DNA of 64,000 nt from Ahaetulla prasina. Lineage: Eukaryota; Chordata; Lepidosauria; Squamata; Colubridae. Numbering within the stretch: the first letter of the stretch is position 1; every line of letters begins with the position of its first letter. Position numbers and translations under genes: made by a program. The notes under the pieces were generated by a model. That model worked only from the letters and a program-made list of their open reading frames with translations. It was not told the DNA's origin and did no database searches. Below, one piece after another: positions 10,380-21,218 of the stretch. The DNA is taken from NCBI RefSeq assembly GCF_028640845.1, contig NC_080546.1, positions 15,597,520 through 15,661,519 of the forward strand, in the 5' to 3' direction.

Positions 10380-10900
10380 CAGGGGTAGTCAACCTTTTTA
10401 TACCTACCGCCCACTTTTGTATCTCTGTTAGTAGTAAAATTTTCTAACTGCCCACCAGTTCCACAGTAATGCGTCGTGCATCGTCGTCTGCGCATGCCTT
10501 TTGCGCATCGTGGATTGGGTTTGGGGGGGGGGCGCACCAGCTACCAGCTCTGCTTGTCTGTAACAGCTGGGTGGTGTGGGGGGAGATGCGCGAGCTATTC
10601 TGGGATGAGGCTGTTTTGTTTGCGGTCGCACTATAGCACCATTTAGTTTCACTTACGTAACGTGAACTAAACTTATGGGCGGGCGATACAAATAGTATAT
10701 TTTCAAATTTTAAATTGTCACGGGGAATTTTATGAACACCTAATGAAAATGTTTTTAAATAACGCTATGAAAATTTTTTTAAAAGTCAATTAAATTTTTA
10801 AAAAAGGAAAGTGCTTTAGTCTCGGACAAAACCCCAACCGCCCACCATGAAAGCTGGAACGGCCACTAGTGGGCGGTAGGGACCAGGTTGACCACCACTG
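10380..10900. mobile_element. hAT-like MITE, family 5, copy 1
   Basis: Ends CAGGGGTAGTCAACC and GGTTGACCACCACTG. Flanks GTCTATAC and GTCTATTC agree at 7 of 8. Contains ACCTACCGCCCAC near one end and its complement at the other. No coding capacity. The second copy at 11328-11833 lies in the opposite orientation. Confidence 0.88.
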
Positions 10901-10935
10901 GTCTATTCAGATGTGAACAGGGTTCTAGTGAGCCA

Positions 10936-11327
10936 TTACAGGTAGCTCTCAATTTACAACAGTTCATTTAGTGAATGTTCAAAGCTACAACAACACTGAA
11001 AAAAGAGAGTGATGACCGTTTTTTACCGTTACAACCTTCACATGATCATTTGATCAAAATTCAGACTCTTGGCAACTGGTTCATATTTATGACCGTTGCT
11101 GTGTCACGTGATCACATTTTGTGACCTTCTGACAAGCAAAGTCAATGGGGAAGCCGGCTTCACTTAACAACCAGGATGCTAACTTATCAACCACAGTGAT
11201 TCACTTAACAGCTGTGGCAAGAAAAGCCATAAAATGGGGGGGGGGGGAAAACTCACTTAATGAATGTCTCACTTAACAACAGAAACTTTGGGCTCCACTG
11301 TGGTCGTAGGTCGAGGACTGCCTGTAC
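10936..11327. mobile_element. AAC-rich palindromic MITE
   Basis: Ends TACAGGTAGCTCTC and GAGGACTGCCTGTA. The interior holds the family blocks GACAAGCAAAGTCAATGGGG, TTCACTTAACAACC and a G run near 11237. Family members lie at 24.3, 32.3, 54.1 and 56.5 kb. The terminal TA suggests, but does not prove, a TA target. Confidence 0.75.
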
Positions 11328-11833
11328 TAGTGGTAGTCAACCTGGTCCCTACCGCCCACTAGTGGGTGTTCCAGCTTTCATGGTGGGGTTTTTGTCTGAT
11401 ACTGAAGCACTTTCCTTTTTTTTAAATTTAATTGACTTTTTAAAAAAAATTCATAGCATTATTTAAAAACATTTTCATTAGGTTTTCATAAAATTCCCCA
11501 TGACAATTTAAATTTCTGAAAATATACTATTTGTATCGCCCGCACATAAGTTTAGTTCACGTTACGTAAGTGAAACTAAACGGCGCTATAGTGCGACCGC
11601 AAACAAAAGAGCCTCGTCCCAGAATAGCTCGCACATTTCCCCCCACACCACCCAGCTGTAACAGACAAGCAGAGCTGGTAGCGCCCCCCCGACCCCAATC
11701 CACGATGCGTGAGAGGCATGCGCAGACAACGATACACAGCGCATTACTGTGGAACCGGTGAGCGGTTAGAAAATTTTACTACTAACAGAGATACAAAAGT
11801 GGGCGGTAGGTATAAAAAGTTTGACTACCCCTG
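11328..11833. mobile_element. hAT-like MITE, family 5, copy 2 (inverted)
   Basis: Perfect 8-bp duplication GCCTGTAC (11320-11327 and 11834-11841). Ends TAGTGGTAGTCAACC and TTTGACTACCCCTG. Its reverse complement matches copy 1 along nearly the whole length. It inserted into the end of the AAC-rich MITE, so it is younger than that element. Confidence 0.92.
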
Positions 11834-12203
11834 GCCTGTACTGTTCCTGTATTTGGCCACTGTTTCCAGAGTGCATAGCAAGCACAAAAGCTAAAAACTA
11901 AGATATTGAGAGGACAGGCTGTGATTGTCGCTCATATGTCATTAATTCTTCTCTTGATGCAAAATTGCGGATCATGTTCAGTGTATTTTCAATTGAACTT
12001 TCATTTCTTAAATACCAACAGCATAGAAACTGGGGTGGGGGGGGGGATGAATGGCTGCCAAGCACTGCTAGTTGAGAACTGGGAACACAATACTCATTTC
12101 CTATCTTAGGATCATAAATCTGCATACAATATCAGAAGACTTCAGAAAATGAGGTAGCCACAATCAGGCAACATGGCTGTTGCATTTCTTTAATGCAGTA
12201 TAA

Positions 12204-12563
12204 GGTAAAGGTAAATGTTCTCCTCGCACATATGTGCTAGTTGTTCCCAACTCTAGGGGCGGTGCTCATCTCCGTTTCAAAGCCGAAGAGCCAGTGCTGT
12301 CCGAAGACGTCTCCGTGGTCATGTGGCCGGCATGACTCAACGCCAAAGGTGCACAGAACGCTGTTACCTTCCCACCAAAGGTGGTCCCTATTTTTTCTAC
12401 TTGCATTTTTTACGTGCTTTCGAACTGCTAGGTTGGCAGAAGCTGGGACCAGTAACGGGAGCTCACCCTGTTACACGGCAGCACTAGGGATTCGAACCGC
12501 TGAAATGCCGACCTTTCGATCGACAAACTCAGTGTCTTAGCCCCTGAGCCACCGCATCCCACC
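12204..12563 (-). mobile_element. Long tRNA-headed SINE (GTCGATCGAAAGG family)
   Basis: On the minus strand the head has GGTGGCTCAGGGGCTAAGAC (box A) and GCGGTTCGAATCCCTAG (box B). The body continues through GTGCTGCCGTGTAAC to a (TTTACC)n end. A perfect 14-bp target duplication TTAATGCAGTATAA flanks it (12190-12203 and 12564-12577), as expected for LINE-mediated insertion. Confidence 0.92.
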
Positions 12564-12577
12564 TTAATGCAGTATAA

Positions 12578-13020
12578 AGATTCCTAATTCAGTATGGGAT
12601 TCTGCCTAGGTTGCAATTATTTTTTTTCTAACTCAGCTTTAGTTGGAGATTCAATCTTTTCCTTAATAGTAAAAATGCCTATGACTTCGTTGGAAATTTC
12701 ACATCCTTAAATGATTCCCAGCACTTGGCAAATAGTGCAGAAATATGCTCTTACACACAGCGGTTGGCTGGTTTGCCATATGAATTGTGTAGCCATTAGA
12801 AAGAAAAGTTAGTTTTCTGAAAACCAATCAGCCCTATTCAGGCTGGCAATTGTGTCTTTCTGGATTATAACAGAGAATAATGAGATAATAAGGTAATGGT
12901 TTTGAATTTGGACTGAGAAGATCCAGGTTCACATTGATCTTATTGGATGATTTGGGTCAGTCAGCCTTTCTCATGATAATTTGGCTGAAAGGTAAGGAAA
13001 AGTTGAAACTCAGAGTGCTA
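12578..13020. other. No recognisable feature
   Basis: No repeat end or coding resemblance seen. Confidence 0.45.
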
Positions 13021-13021
13021 T

Positions 13022-13985
13022 GAATAGAATAGAATAAAATAGAATAATATCAGAGGTGATATTGAGCAGGTTCTGACCAGTTCTGGAGAACCGGTAGTGG
13101 AAATTTTGAGTAGTTGGGGGACCAGTAAATACCAACTCTGAGTGGCCCCGCCTCCATCTAGTCTCTGCCTCCTGAGTCCCTGCTGATCGGGAGGAAATGG
13201 GGATTTTGCAGTAACCTTCCCCTGGAATGGGGAGGGAATGGAGATTTTACAGTAACCTTTCCCTGCCACACCCAAGCCACGCCCACCAAGCCATGCCACG
13301 CCCACCAAGCCATGCCACGCCCACCAAGCCACACCCACAGAACCGGTAGTAAAAAAATTTGAATCCCACCACAGAATAGAATAGAATAGAATAGAATAGA
13401 ATAGAATAGAATAGAATAGAATAGAATAGAATAGAATAGAATACTTTATTGTCACTTTGAATGTACACTAATCAGCATATATTAAAATGAAATTTCATTG
13501 CACACAGCTCTCAAAGGGTCACCACCTCCAATATACACTACATAAACATGACTAAATAAATAAATACATAAATATACAAAATTATGCATATACCCACATA
13601 TATCATATGACACAGAGAAACAACACAGTCTAGTCCAGATGTATACATGTATATGGCGAGAGAAATGAATCTTGCAAGTTAACCAGATGGATGGCATAGG
13701 GAACAAAGCTGTTACAGAATCTGGTAGTCCTGCTAGAAATACCTTGAAACCTCCTCCCAGAGGGAAACAACAGAAAAAGACTGTAAAGCAGGTGTGTGGG
13801 GTCTCTAACAATGTTTTGAGCTCTAATCATATAGTGCTTATAAGCAGTATCCTGAATGACAGGAAGTGAGTTTCCTAATAATCTTCTCGGTTATCCTTAC
13901 CACTTTCTGTATGGTCTTTTTATCTGAGGCACTGCTGCCACCAAACATTGTATGAATGGAAAGGAAAAATATATTATACAGTTCC
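13022..13985 (-). mobile_element. Pentamer-tailed LINE 3' part, split by a MITE
   Basis: The (AATAG)n tail (13022-13049 and 13374-13442) is followed by TTTATTGTCACTTTGAATG and a body whose reverse translation contains DPTHLLYSLF, then a SGRRFQ-like phrase. The same body, in plus orientation, lies at 25135-25590. It is a relative of the L3-like family with a different 3' untranslated region. Confidence 0.75.
13051..13373. mobile_element. hAT-like MITE, family 1, inside an AATAG array
   Basis: Starts CAGAGGTGATATTGAGCAGG and ends TTGAATCCCACCACAG. The interior has CCACGCCCACCAAGCC repeats. Pentamer units on both sides show it landed in the microsatellite. Confidence 0.8.
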
Positions 13986-14487
13986 GCTTATGTCTTGATT
14001 GAGCAACTGTATCTTCTTGGATAGATATATTGCTGAACAGTTATTCCTTCTACTTTAAACCAAAAGAAATCTTCCCTTTTGGTACTGATACTTGGTTTTT
14101 AAACTTCTTAACAATCTTGTTGTCTCCATTTAAAAGTCTCATTACCTCCAATGTACCTCAATTTATTAAAGATCTCATCATCTCCGTTTACTTCCAACTT
14201 TCTTTGTCTTCCCTTCCTGTATAGGCAGTTGTTCTTCATATATTTGTTTTGCAAACCAGTCTTCTTTCAGTTTCATTGTATGATCAATATACTTCACTGT
14301 ATTTCTTTTGCACTCTTTTATATTCAATCAACATTCAACATTCATTATTGATCTAGCTTAACCTCTGCATGAAGTCATTGGGCAAGGTCACTTGACAGTT
14401 TGGGATGAGATATCAGCTTTATCGCTACCATCCAAGAAATGCTATGAATATTCTTTCCCAATGCCCAGAGCTGACACAGAAGGGAGG
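13986..14487. other. No recognisable feature
   Basis: AT-rich sequence with no repeat end identified. Confidence 0.45.
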
Positions 14488-14771
14488 CGGGTATCAAGCT
14501 ATTCTCCAAAGCACCTGAGCGCAGGACAAGAAGCAATGGATGTAAACTAATCAAGAAGAGAAGCAACCTAGAACCAAGGAGGGATTTCTTGACAGTGGAA
14601 ACCATTAACCAGTGGAACGGGTTGACTTCAGAAATCTTGGGAGCTTCATCACTGGAGGTTTTTAAGAAAAGATTGGATAGCCATTTGGATAGTCCAGAAT
14701 AGTACAGAGTCTCTTGCTTGTGCAAGGGGTTGGACTAGAAGACCTCCAAGGTCTCTTCCAACTCTGTTATG
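14488..14771 (+). mobile_element. CR1 3' end fragment
   Basis: Contains CTATTCTCCAAAGCACCTGA, AACCAGTGGAACGGG and GGTTGGACTAGAAGACCTCC, ending CCAACTCTGTTATG. This is the CR1 ORF2 end plus 3' untranslated tail; no intact frame. Confidence 0.85.
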
Positions 14772-15418
14772 TTATTTTTTCTTTGAATGCTTCATTTTTC
14801 AGATCTGACCTCCTTGAATTACTGTAAAGTAAGAACATTTGCTGTAAATGATGTGGTTTTCCCAGTCAGCAGCTGACATCAACTGCATCCAGAATACATG
14901 GATATTCTCATTCCCAACCAACAAATTTAATGTCACCCCAAGCACTCCATATAAATCTATCAGCAAATACAGGAAATAACCAAGAGGCCATTGCACATTC
15001 TTGTATAAAATCCCTGCTCAGGGTTCAACTATTTGCTAAGCATTCTATATATTTTCACCCATGTTTATTCTCATGAAATGCTACCTATTCTTATCACATT
15101 AAGCAGCCCTCCTTCAACTCCATACTAATACAAACATCCCATAATTTAGAATGGTTCTTTTTTTTTTTAGTGCAATGGAATTTTTTCCTCACATTTATTT
15201 ATTTCTAAAAGGGCAAAAATGTGATCTTCCTCTGATACTGGCATTAAGCCACCCAGCAATTCCCAAAAATTACTTGTGGCAGCTCTTGCACCCCTTCTGA
15301 TTAAAATTCTACCACACTTTTTACAGCATATTCGACAAACTCATTCCCTGGAGTTTTCAGTCTTGCCACTTTTCTCTTTGGATAGAGGAACAATGGTAAA
15401 ATTCTTCTGATTGTCAGG
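14772..15418. other. No recognisable feature
   Basis: No repeat family or coding signature seen. Confidence 0.45.
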
Positions 15419-15715
15419 ATGGGATATGGATAGGGGAATAGGGATAGGATAGGATAGGATAGGATAGGACAGGACAGGATAGGATAGGATAAGATAGGAT
15501 AGGGCAGGGCAGGGGTCTGCAAATTTGGCTCTTCAACTCCCAGAGTTCCTCAGCTAGCTTTGCTTGCTGAGGAACTCTGGGACTTGAAATCCACAAGTCT
15601 TAAAAGAGCCAAGTTTGCAGACCCCTGGGATAGGGGAATAGGGAATAGGGAATGGGATAGGGATAGGGATAGGGATAGGGATAGGGATAGGGATAGGGAT
15701 AGGGATAGGGATAGG
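15419..15715. repeat. (GGATA)n then (GGGATA)n arrays flanking a MITE
   Basis: 15419-15509 is a GGATA pentamer array with AGGAC variants. 15628-15715 is a GGGATA hexamer array. The family 3 MITE at 15510-15627 separates them. Frames reading DRDRDR through this are artefacts. Confidence 0.9.
15510..15627. mobile_element. Palindromic hAT-like MITE, family 3
   Basis: Ends CAGGGGTCTGCAAATTTGGC and CCAAGTTTGCAGACCCCTG. The arms CCCAGAGTTCCTCAGC and GCTGAGGAACTCTGGGA fold together. Flanks GGGCAGGG and GGATAGGG match at 6 of 8 within repetitive DNA. Confidence 0.82.
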
Positions 15716-16088
15716 CAGGGGTCAGCAACCATGGCTCTGAAACTGCATGTGGCTCTTTCATTCCTCTGCTGCGGCTCCCTGTCATCGGTTGGCTCCACAG
15801 TTGATAGGGCTTTTGGTTAGGACAGGTAGAGGAAAAAGGATGCCATGCTAGGAGTAGACTCTATGGTGTGGGAACCAGACTTCCAATTAGCAGGGGGAAA
15901 AGGATGCCATGCTAGGAGACTCTTTGGTGTGGGAACTGGACTTCCAGTCAGCAGAGGAAAAAGAGCGCCGTGTTAGGGGGAGATTCTATGGTGGAGGAAC
16001 TGGACTTCCGGCCGGCTCCAGAATTGAACAGGGGGCTTCCAGTTAAGATCTTTGTGGCTCTTTGAGTGTTTAAGGTTGCCGACCAGTG
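15716..16088. mobile_element. hAT-like MITE, family 4, with internal minisatellite
   Basis: Starts CAGGGGTCAGCAACCATGG and ends AAGGTTGCCGACCAGTG. 15832-16017 holds three imperfect units of about 65 bp, each with GCCATGCTAGGAG-like and GGACTTCC blocks. The related copy at 21219-21534 has two units. Confidence 0.8.
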
Positions 16089-16160
16089 GAATAGAATAGA
16101 ATAGAATAGAATAGAATAGAATAGAATAGAATAGAATAATTTGGCCAAGTGTGATTAGAT
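16089..16160 (-). mobile_element. Pentamer array with short L3-like LINE end
   Basis: About 10 AATAG units followed by ATTTGGCCAAGTGTGATTAG, the extreme 3' end of the L3-like LINE in reverse orientation. Confidence 0.7.
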
Positions 16161-16196
16161 TAGATTAGTTTATATTTATATATAGCATTTATAGAG

Positions 16197-16515
16197 CAGT
16201 CTTCCAGTACTTGAGGGGCTGGAGAATCAACTTATTCTGCAAAGCACCTGAGGGCAGGACAAGAAGTAATTGACGGAAGATCATTAAAGAGAGATTCAAT
16301 CTAGAACGAAACAGAAATTTCCTAGCAGCAAGAACAATTAATCAGTGGAACGGCTTGCCCCCAGAAGTTGTGGCTGCTCAATCACTGGAGGCTTTTGAGA
16401 AGAAACTTGACAGCCATTTTGTCTACAATGGCATAGGATCTCCTGCCAGTGGGAGTAGGTTGGATTAGAAGGCCTCCAAGGTCTCTTCAAGCCATATTAT
16501 TCTATGTTCTATTTC
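16197..16515 (+). mobile_element. CR1 3' end fragment
   Basis: AAGCACCTGAGGGCAGGACA, AATCAGTGGAACGGCTTGCC and GAAGGCCTCCAAGGTCTCTT identify the CR1 end. It closes in TATTATTCTATGTTC. Confidence 0.82.
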
Positions 16516-16793
16516 ATGAGCAAACCACATCAATATTTTAAGATGTATTAAACTGCACAATGTATTCCTGCAGCTTTATATATCTCAACATTTTCACAGC
16601 ATTTATGGCTTTTTCCCCCCATCATTTTTTAACCTTGAGCACTATAGTTTTAATACTCGTTTCAACTCCACTCTTTGAGAAATACCCAACATTCCTGCAC
16701 TTTAAACCCAAATTCTTTTACTACTTTCATTTCCAGTTTTTCTTTCTTTTAACTTAAGTTTCTGGAGACGACTTCTTTAGCTCTTTTTACCTA

Positions 16794-17006
16794 AATGTCT
16801 ATGGAGATTCTCAGTCATCCAGGTGATGATTGTCTCAAAGGTGTTTTTTTCAAGAGGCAACAGGACTTTCTGGTTTTTCTTTGAAGACATTTCGCTACTC
16901 ATCCAAGAAGCTTCTTCAGCTCAGAGCGGAAGAAACTTCTTGGATGAGAAGCAAAATGTCTTCAAAGAAAAACCAGAAAGTCCAGTTGCCTCTTGAAAAA
17001 AAAGCA
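16794..17006. mobile_element. Fold-back element with 12-bp target duplication
   Basis: A 213-bp unit flanked by a perfect 12-bp duplication TCTTTTTACCTA (16782-16793 and 17007-17018). Arms of about 72 bp (16844-16915 and 16930-17003) pair with roughly four mismatches, joined by a short loop at GCTCAGAGCGG. A 50-bp unpaired leader (CTATGGAGATTCTCAGTCAT) precedes the left arm. A diverged second copy lies at 41795-42133. The long duplication argues for a retrotransposition-type mechanism rather than a cut-and-paste MITE. Confidence 0.75.
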
Positions 17007-17018
17007 TCTTTTTACCTA

Positions 17019-17950
17019 CTTCCAAACCAATTATTTTCCAACAAATTCATTTTCTGTCTTTTTAACTTTAAACATGTGTTGCTCGTTTAGCTACTTTATT
17101 TACAACCAATTCCTTCTCTCTACATATATGCAATATATTTCTTTTATCCTCATTTCCTCCCCTAAAACATTCTCTTTGATATTCCCTTGCATTTTTTTCC
17201 TATTCAGAATTTTTGGAATGGCTACACTGGAGCACTTTTTATTTATTTCAGAAACTCAAACAGCAGGAATTGATATCTTCACAATAAAGTGTTAGGTGTT
17301 CAAGGACAATCACTTTAAATTCCTGAATAATCAGGAGGTTGAATCAGAGATGTTTACCTAATGATAGTTGTTATTTTCTCATAAATATTTCTATCATACA
17401 GCAATCACTTCAGCTCAGAGAAATTCCCTGAAGATGGACTCCAGCGCGAGTCTGAAAGCTCAGAAGACAAAACCTCTGATCCCGGTGACTGACTCAGATT
17501 GGATCCTGGAACATTATCCTGGGACACATATATTTGCCTTCATTCTTCTGATAATTTTCTTCCAAGACATGGCTCAAATAGGATATTACTATATTTACTT
17601 TTATTTATTTTTGTTTCCTGTGCTCTTAAAAATAGCATAGAATGATTATAAATAAGGAAATCAAATAATACCAACAATATTAAAGGACACAGGAAGATTT
17701 TAATCGCTCTGGTAGATGTTTCTTAATTCCAATCATCTAAAAAGGTTGAAAAGATTGAAAAGAGTAGCAAAGCCAGCCTTAGAAATGGGAGAAATTACTT
17801 TCAAGTGTGTCTGAATTGAAGACAAATGTAGGTTTAGCTTCTTTTCCATTTATTGTGAAATTACTTTACAGTCATGGGATCGTGATGAATTAGAAATGGC
17901 TCTAAAGTAATTCCAGTCCAATCCCCTATTCCATCCAGGATACATTAGAG
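17019..17950. other. Mostly featureless; possible retroelement scrap at 17404-17540
   Basis: 17404-17540 contains CTTCAGCTCAGAGAAATTCC and CTGAGCTTTCAGACTCGCGC on the reverse strand, which look like a repeat, possibly of Penelope type. I cannot bound it. The remainder shows nothing. Confidence 0.3.
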
Positions 17951-18562
17951 GAGGGATGTCAAACTCAAGACCCGTGGGCTGAATCCAGCCCGCGATGTGG
18001 TCAGATCCGGCCCATGGGGCCGTCCTGGTCTACCGAATACAAAGATGAAAGATCAGGCCAGCCTGGCTTCGGCCCAGTCTACCCAATGGTGGGATTCAGC
18101 TGGTTTGGGCCAGTTTGGGTGAACCAGTAGTTAAATTGCTGGCTGGCCCCACCTCTTCCTGCCCCACCCATTCCAGGAGTCCTCACGTGCCCCATTTTGG
18201 CTTCAGGGAGGCCTTCTAGGTCCAAAATGGGGTGCTTGGGGGTGTGGCACATCCCTCCCATGGTTCATTTTTGCTCCCAGGGGGGTGCAGGAGGCCGAAT
18301 GCTTCCTGTCACACCCCCTGGCCACATCCACCATGGCCATGCCCACCCAGTCATTAGGACAGATAACCGGTTGTTAAATTATTTGAGTCCCACCACTGGG
18401 TCTACGCACAGAGGAAATATGCCAGCAGTTTGGAGAGTGGCGTCTAACTAGCTACACCTACCCAGTCAGCCACACCCACCCAGTTGGCAATGCCTGCCCG
18501 GCCCCCCAAGATCAATCACACCCCTGATGCGGCCCTCAATGAAATTGAGTTTGACACCCCTG
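17951..18562. mobile_element. hAT-like MITE, family 2 (GTGTCAAACTC ends), interrupted
   Basis: Starts GAGGGATGTCAAACTCAAG and ends TTGAGTTTGACACCCCTG. Flanks CATTAGAG and CGTTAAAG match at 6 of 8. A family 1 element sits inside at 18084-18398. Confidence 0.82.
18084..18398. mobile_element. hAT-like MITE, family 1, nested
   Basis: Ends CAATGGTGGGATTCAGC and GAGTCCCACCACTG. Flanks AGTCTACC and GGTCTACG share GTCTAC. The interior resembles 46734-47001 (CCATTTTGG with GGAGGC blocks). Confidence 0.82.
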
Positions 18563-18589
18563 CGTTAAAGCATTTCCACTAGTTTAATG

Positions 18590-18735
18590 AGCTTCTTTTG
18601 GAAAGCCTCCAGTGAAGGAGAATGTACCACCTTAAGTGGCCGCTTCTTCCATCGGCCAAAGTATTGTCAGAAATTTCCTTCTTCTCATCTGTATTACTTC
18701 TTACTTAAGGAAGATGAAATGGAGCAACTGTCAAC
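18590..18735 (-). repeat. Diverged CR1-like fragment, copy 1 of a direct pair
   Basis: Contains GCCTCCAGTGAAGGAGAATG, TACCACCTTAAGTGGCCGC and GAAATTTCCTTCTTCTC. The order matches reverse-oriented CR1 3' coding sequence. A second copy lies about 510 bp downstream in the same orientation. Confidence 0.5.
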
Positions 18736-19104
18736 TCATAAAGCATCCCTGGTCTGCTCTCGAGTTGCCATAGGCCAGAGGGGATGGGAAACCGGTGAAA
18801 CGGCACAGCAGCCAAAGACAGATGTACATTCCATGCTTATCTCTCTCAAGGCTATATCCCAGGGTCACCCATAGCAGCTGGAGGGGAGTGACTTCTACAA
18901 CCCGTAAAATTGCTCCCTTGCGAATGTGATTGATGACACACCGGGGTGGGGGGAGGGGGGAAACAGGGTCATAATTGGGGCATAAATTACTTAGGGTCAG
19001 AGCTGGCTTCACTTGGGAACGTGTCGACATGAAGCTCCTAATAAATAATTGGATTTCTTTTGAAGCTTGGCTCTAGGTTCATGATTTAATTAGGGCATCC
19101 TTCG

Positions 19105-19250
19105 GAACCCCGATAGCCTCCAGCGAAGGAGAACGTACCACCTTAAGTGGCTGCTTCTTCCATCAGCTGACAGCCAATGTATTGTCAGAAATTTCCTTCT
19201 TCTCGACTACCTTGCTTCTTATTTAAGGAGGATGAAATGGAGCAAGGTCC
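19105..19250 (-). repeat. Diverged CR1-like fragment, copy 2 of a direct pair
   Basis: Repeats TACCACCTTAAGTGGC, ATTGTCAGAAATTTCC and GGATGAAATGGAGCAA from the first copy with scattered differences and a small insertion. Confidence 0.5.
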
Positions 19251-19585
19251 ATCACTCCACCGTTTCCATTCTGCCAATCATGATCAATTTTTAAAAGCAG
19301 AAGAGAAGTTCTACTTATGTTAGTATTACCTGGGAAAGCTATAATTCTAGCACTCTCGGCCACAGCAGCCCAGTTACAGAATAGTAGTAGATTGCAAAGA
19401 AAGAGATACTATCTACTTGCTTATCAGATAAATAGTGCCTCACTGAGATCAGTGAAAAATAAGACATACACCCCCCCCCCAATACAGTGCTGGTTTTCCT
19501 AGCAAGGTAACTAGTTAAATAATGGGTTGTTTTTCCTGCAGAGGAGTTGAGAAGAAACTATAATTTGATTGTTGCACTCTTAATG

Positions 19586-19937
19586 TATAGTGACCAGACG
19601 TCCCGCTTTTGAATAATTTATCCCGCATCCCGCGGCAATTCCAAAAAGTCCCGATTTGTCCCATTCTGAAAATGGGAGGCGGCAATGCAAGAGGAGGATG
19701 CGGAGAAGGGGGAGTGGCGGAGAAGGGGGCGCGAGAGGGAGGAGAGACACCGCTTGACTTCACCCGAGAGGAAGAGAAGAGCCGAGAGGAGAGCCGAGGA
19801 GAGCCGAGCCTGCCTGGAAGAGCGGAGAAGCAGCAGCCGCTCCTCCTCCTTCAGGCAGGTGGCAAGACTCAGCGCTCATGCGCAGCCCCCCCCCCCAAGG
19901 TGTCCCACTTTGCCATTGCTGAAATCTGGTCACTTTA
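19586..19937. mobile_element. hAT-like MITE, family 6 (TATAGTGACCAGA ends)
   Basis: Inverted ends TATAGTGACCAGA and TCTGGTCACTTTA with a perfect 8-bp duplication TCTTAATG (19578-19585 and 19938-19945). The interior is purine-rich; open frames through it are not genes. Confidence 0.9.
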
Positions 19938-20070
19938 TCTTAATGAGGAATGCATAGCCTTTCAGGCTTGAAAGCAATTGAGCTATTTCCTCTCCTCCAC
20001 CCATTGAATGTGGGGGGAGGGGGGAGGGAAAACGGATCTGAATTTAAGCAGACAAAATTCCTTGTTTTTA

Positions 20071-20604
20071 TGTTGGAAGAAATGTCCATCTGGGTTCAGT
20101 TCCAAGTGGGGAGAAAGATACTGGAAACATGGTGGCTGTTTGGAAAGATGGTTTTTAAACAGGACCACATGGTTTGAGATCCTGGGCAACAAGGCACAAG
20201 GAGTGGAGAGAGGGATATATTTATATACTCCCTTGGGCCTTGCCTCAGAGTTTCCTGTTCCTGTACAAGAAATGTATCCCATTGGCTGCCAGGGTCCCAG
20301 AGAATGGGGGTCTTAGGTAACTTGTGTCCCAGGCTTGGTTGAGCCTTGCTGGGTGATGTAATCTTCCCAGGTGCCATGTGGTGAGATGGGTAGAGGGTTA
20401 ATCCTATCATGTCCTGAGGGTCATGTCTTAATTCCATCACCCTGGAGCTGAAGTGGGGGGGAGCAGGGAGCTGCAGAAAGCTACTTTGTCTTTAAAAACA
20501 TGTTTCTCCTTTTCTCATCCAGGGAAATATAACATTCTGTCACTTTAACATTTCCTAAAGTATTTCATACTTCTAGGAGAGGGTGTTGGTGCTAATTTCC
20601 TACA
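20071..20604 (-). mobile_element. LTR, family L-b
   Basis: On the minus strand it starts TGTAGGAAATTAGCACC and ends in the family's CATTTCTTCCAACA. It shares CTGAACCCAGATGGACATTT and GTTTCCAGTATC with 21742-22228 and 62607-63652. Its flanks do not form a duplication, so one end may be rearranged. Confidence 0.75.
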
Positions 20605-21218
20605 ATCATAAATCGGATTTCCTTGGGATCACAATAATTGCAAGACATTCTAAATAAAATCAAACTTGCTCAAGCAGTAGCCTAGCAAAAAAAAAAAAAA
20701 ACCCAAGGAAGATCAATAAGGCTTTTCTGAGCCATTAAAGCATATGTCTGCTGCTTGTTAATTAGTTCTAATGCCAGGGACAAGATATTATGGCAGCTAA
20801 AGAATGAAGCCTACTTAAGAGAGTCATGCATATATAGAGTAGTTCGGGCAGACTGAAATCTATACCGCAGAAAGATTTGTATTTAGCATATCCCTCGGGT
20901 ATTGCAAATACATGAAGAATGGTACTATTTTGTGTCATACGGCTCCGAAGATCACCTCTTACTCAGAAAAGAGTCCTTTGGAGTTCATTAATGTATCCCT
21001 AGTCTTTGAGAACATTAAGATGATGGCCCACCACCACAACTGCTTCCTGCTAGCAATATAAGCTTTTATTGCTTCCCCTAATTCCTGAAGGAAGAGGTCA
21101 CAGGGACCACCTTGGCATCTAGCATGCTGTGGTTTGGTTTGTCCGAAAAGCTGCCAGGAAAGATCTCATGCAGCCTTCCCAGATCTGGTGTCTTTTTTAT
21201 TGTACCCAAGGCCTGCAC
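20605..21218. other. No recognisable feature
   Basis: Contains an A run at 20687-20701 and otherwise nothing identifiable. Confidence 0.45.

Noticed and set aside
15550..15820. DRDRDR and SLSLSL repeat proteins
   Set aside because: Frames through the GGGATA hexamer array on either strand.
19609..19971. 120-residue open frame
   Set aside because: Contained in the TATAGTGACCAGA MITE; GC-rich non-coding interior.
20067..20608. Target duplication of the LTR at 20071-20604
   Set aside because: Flanks TTTTA and ATCAT do not match; the LTR call rests on internal similarity only.
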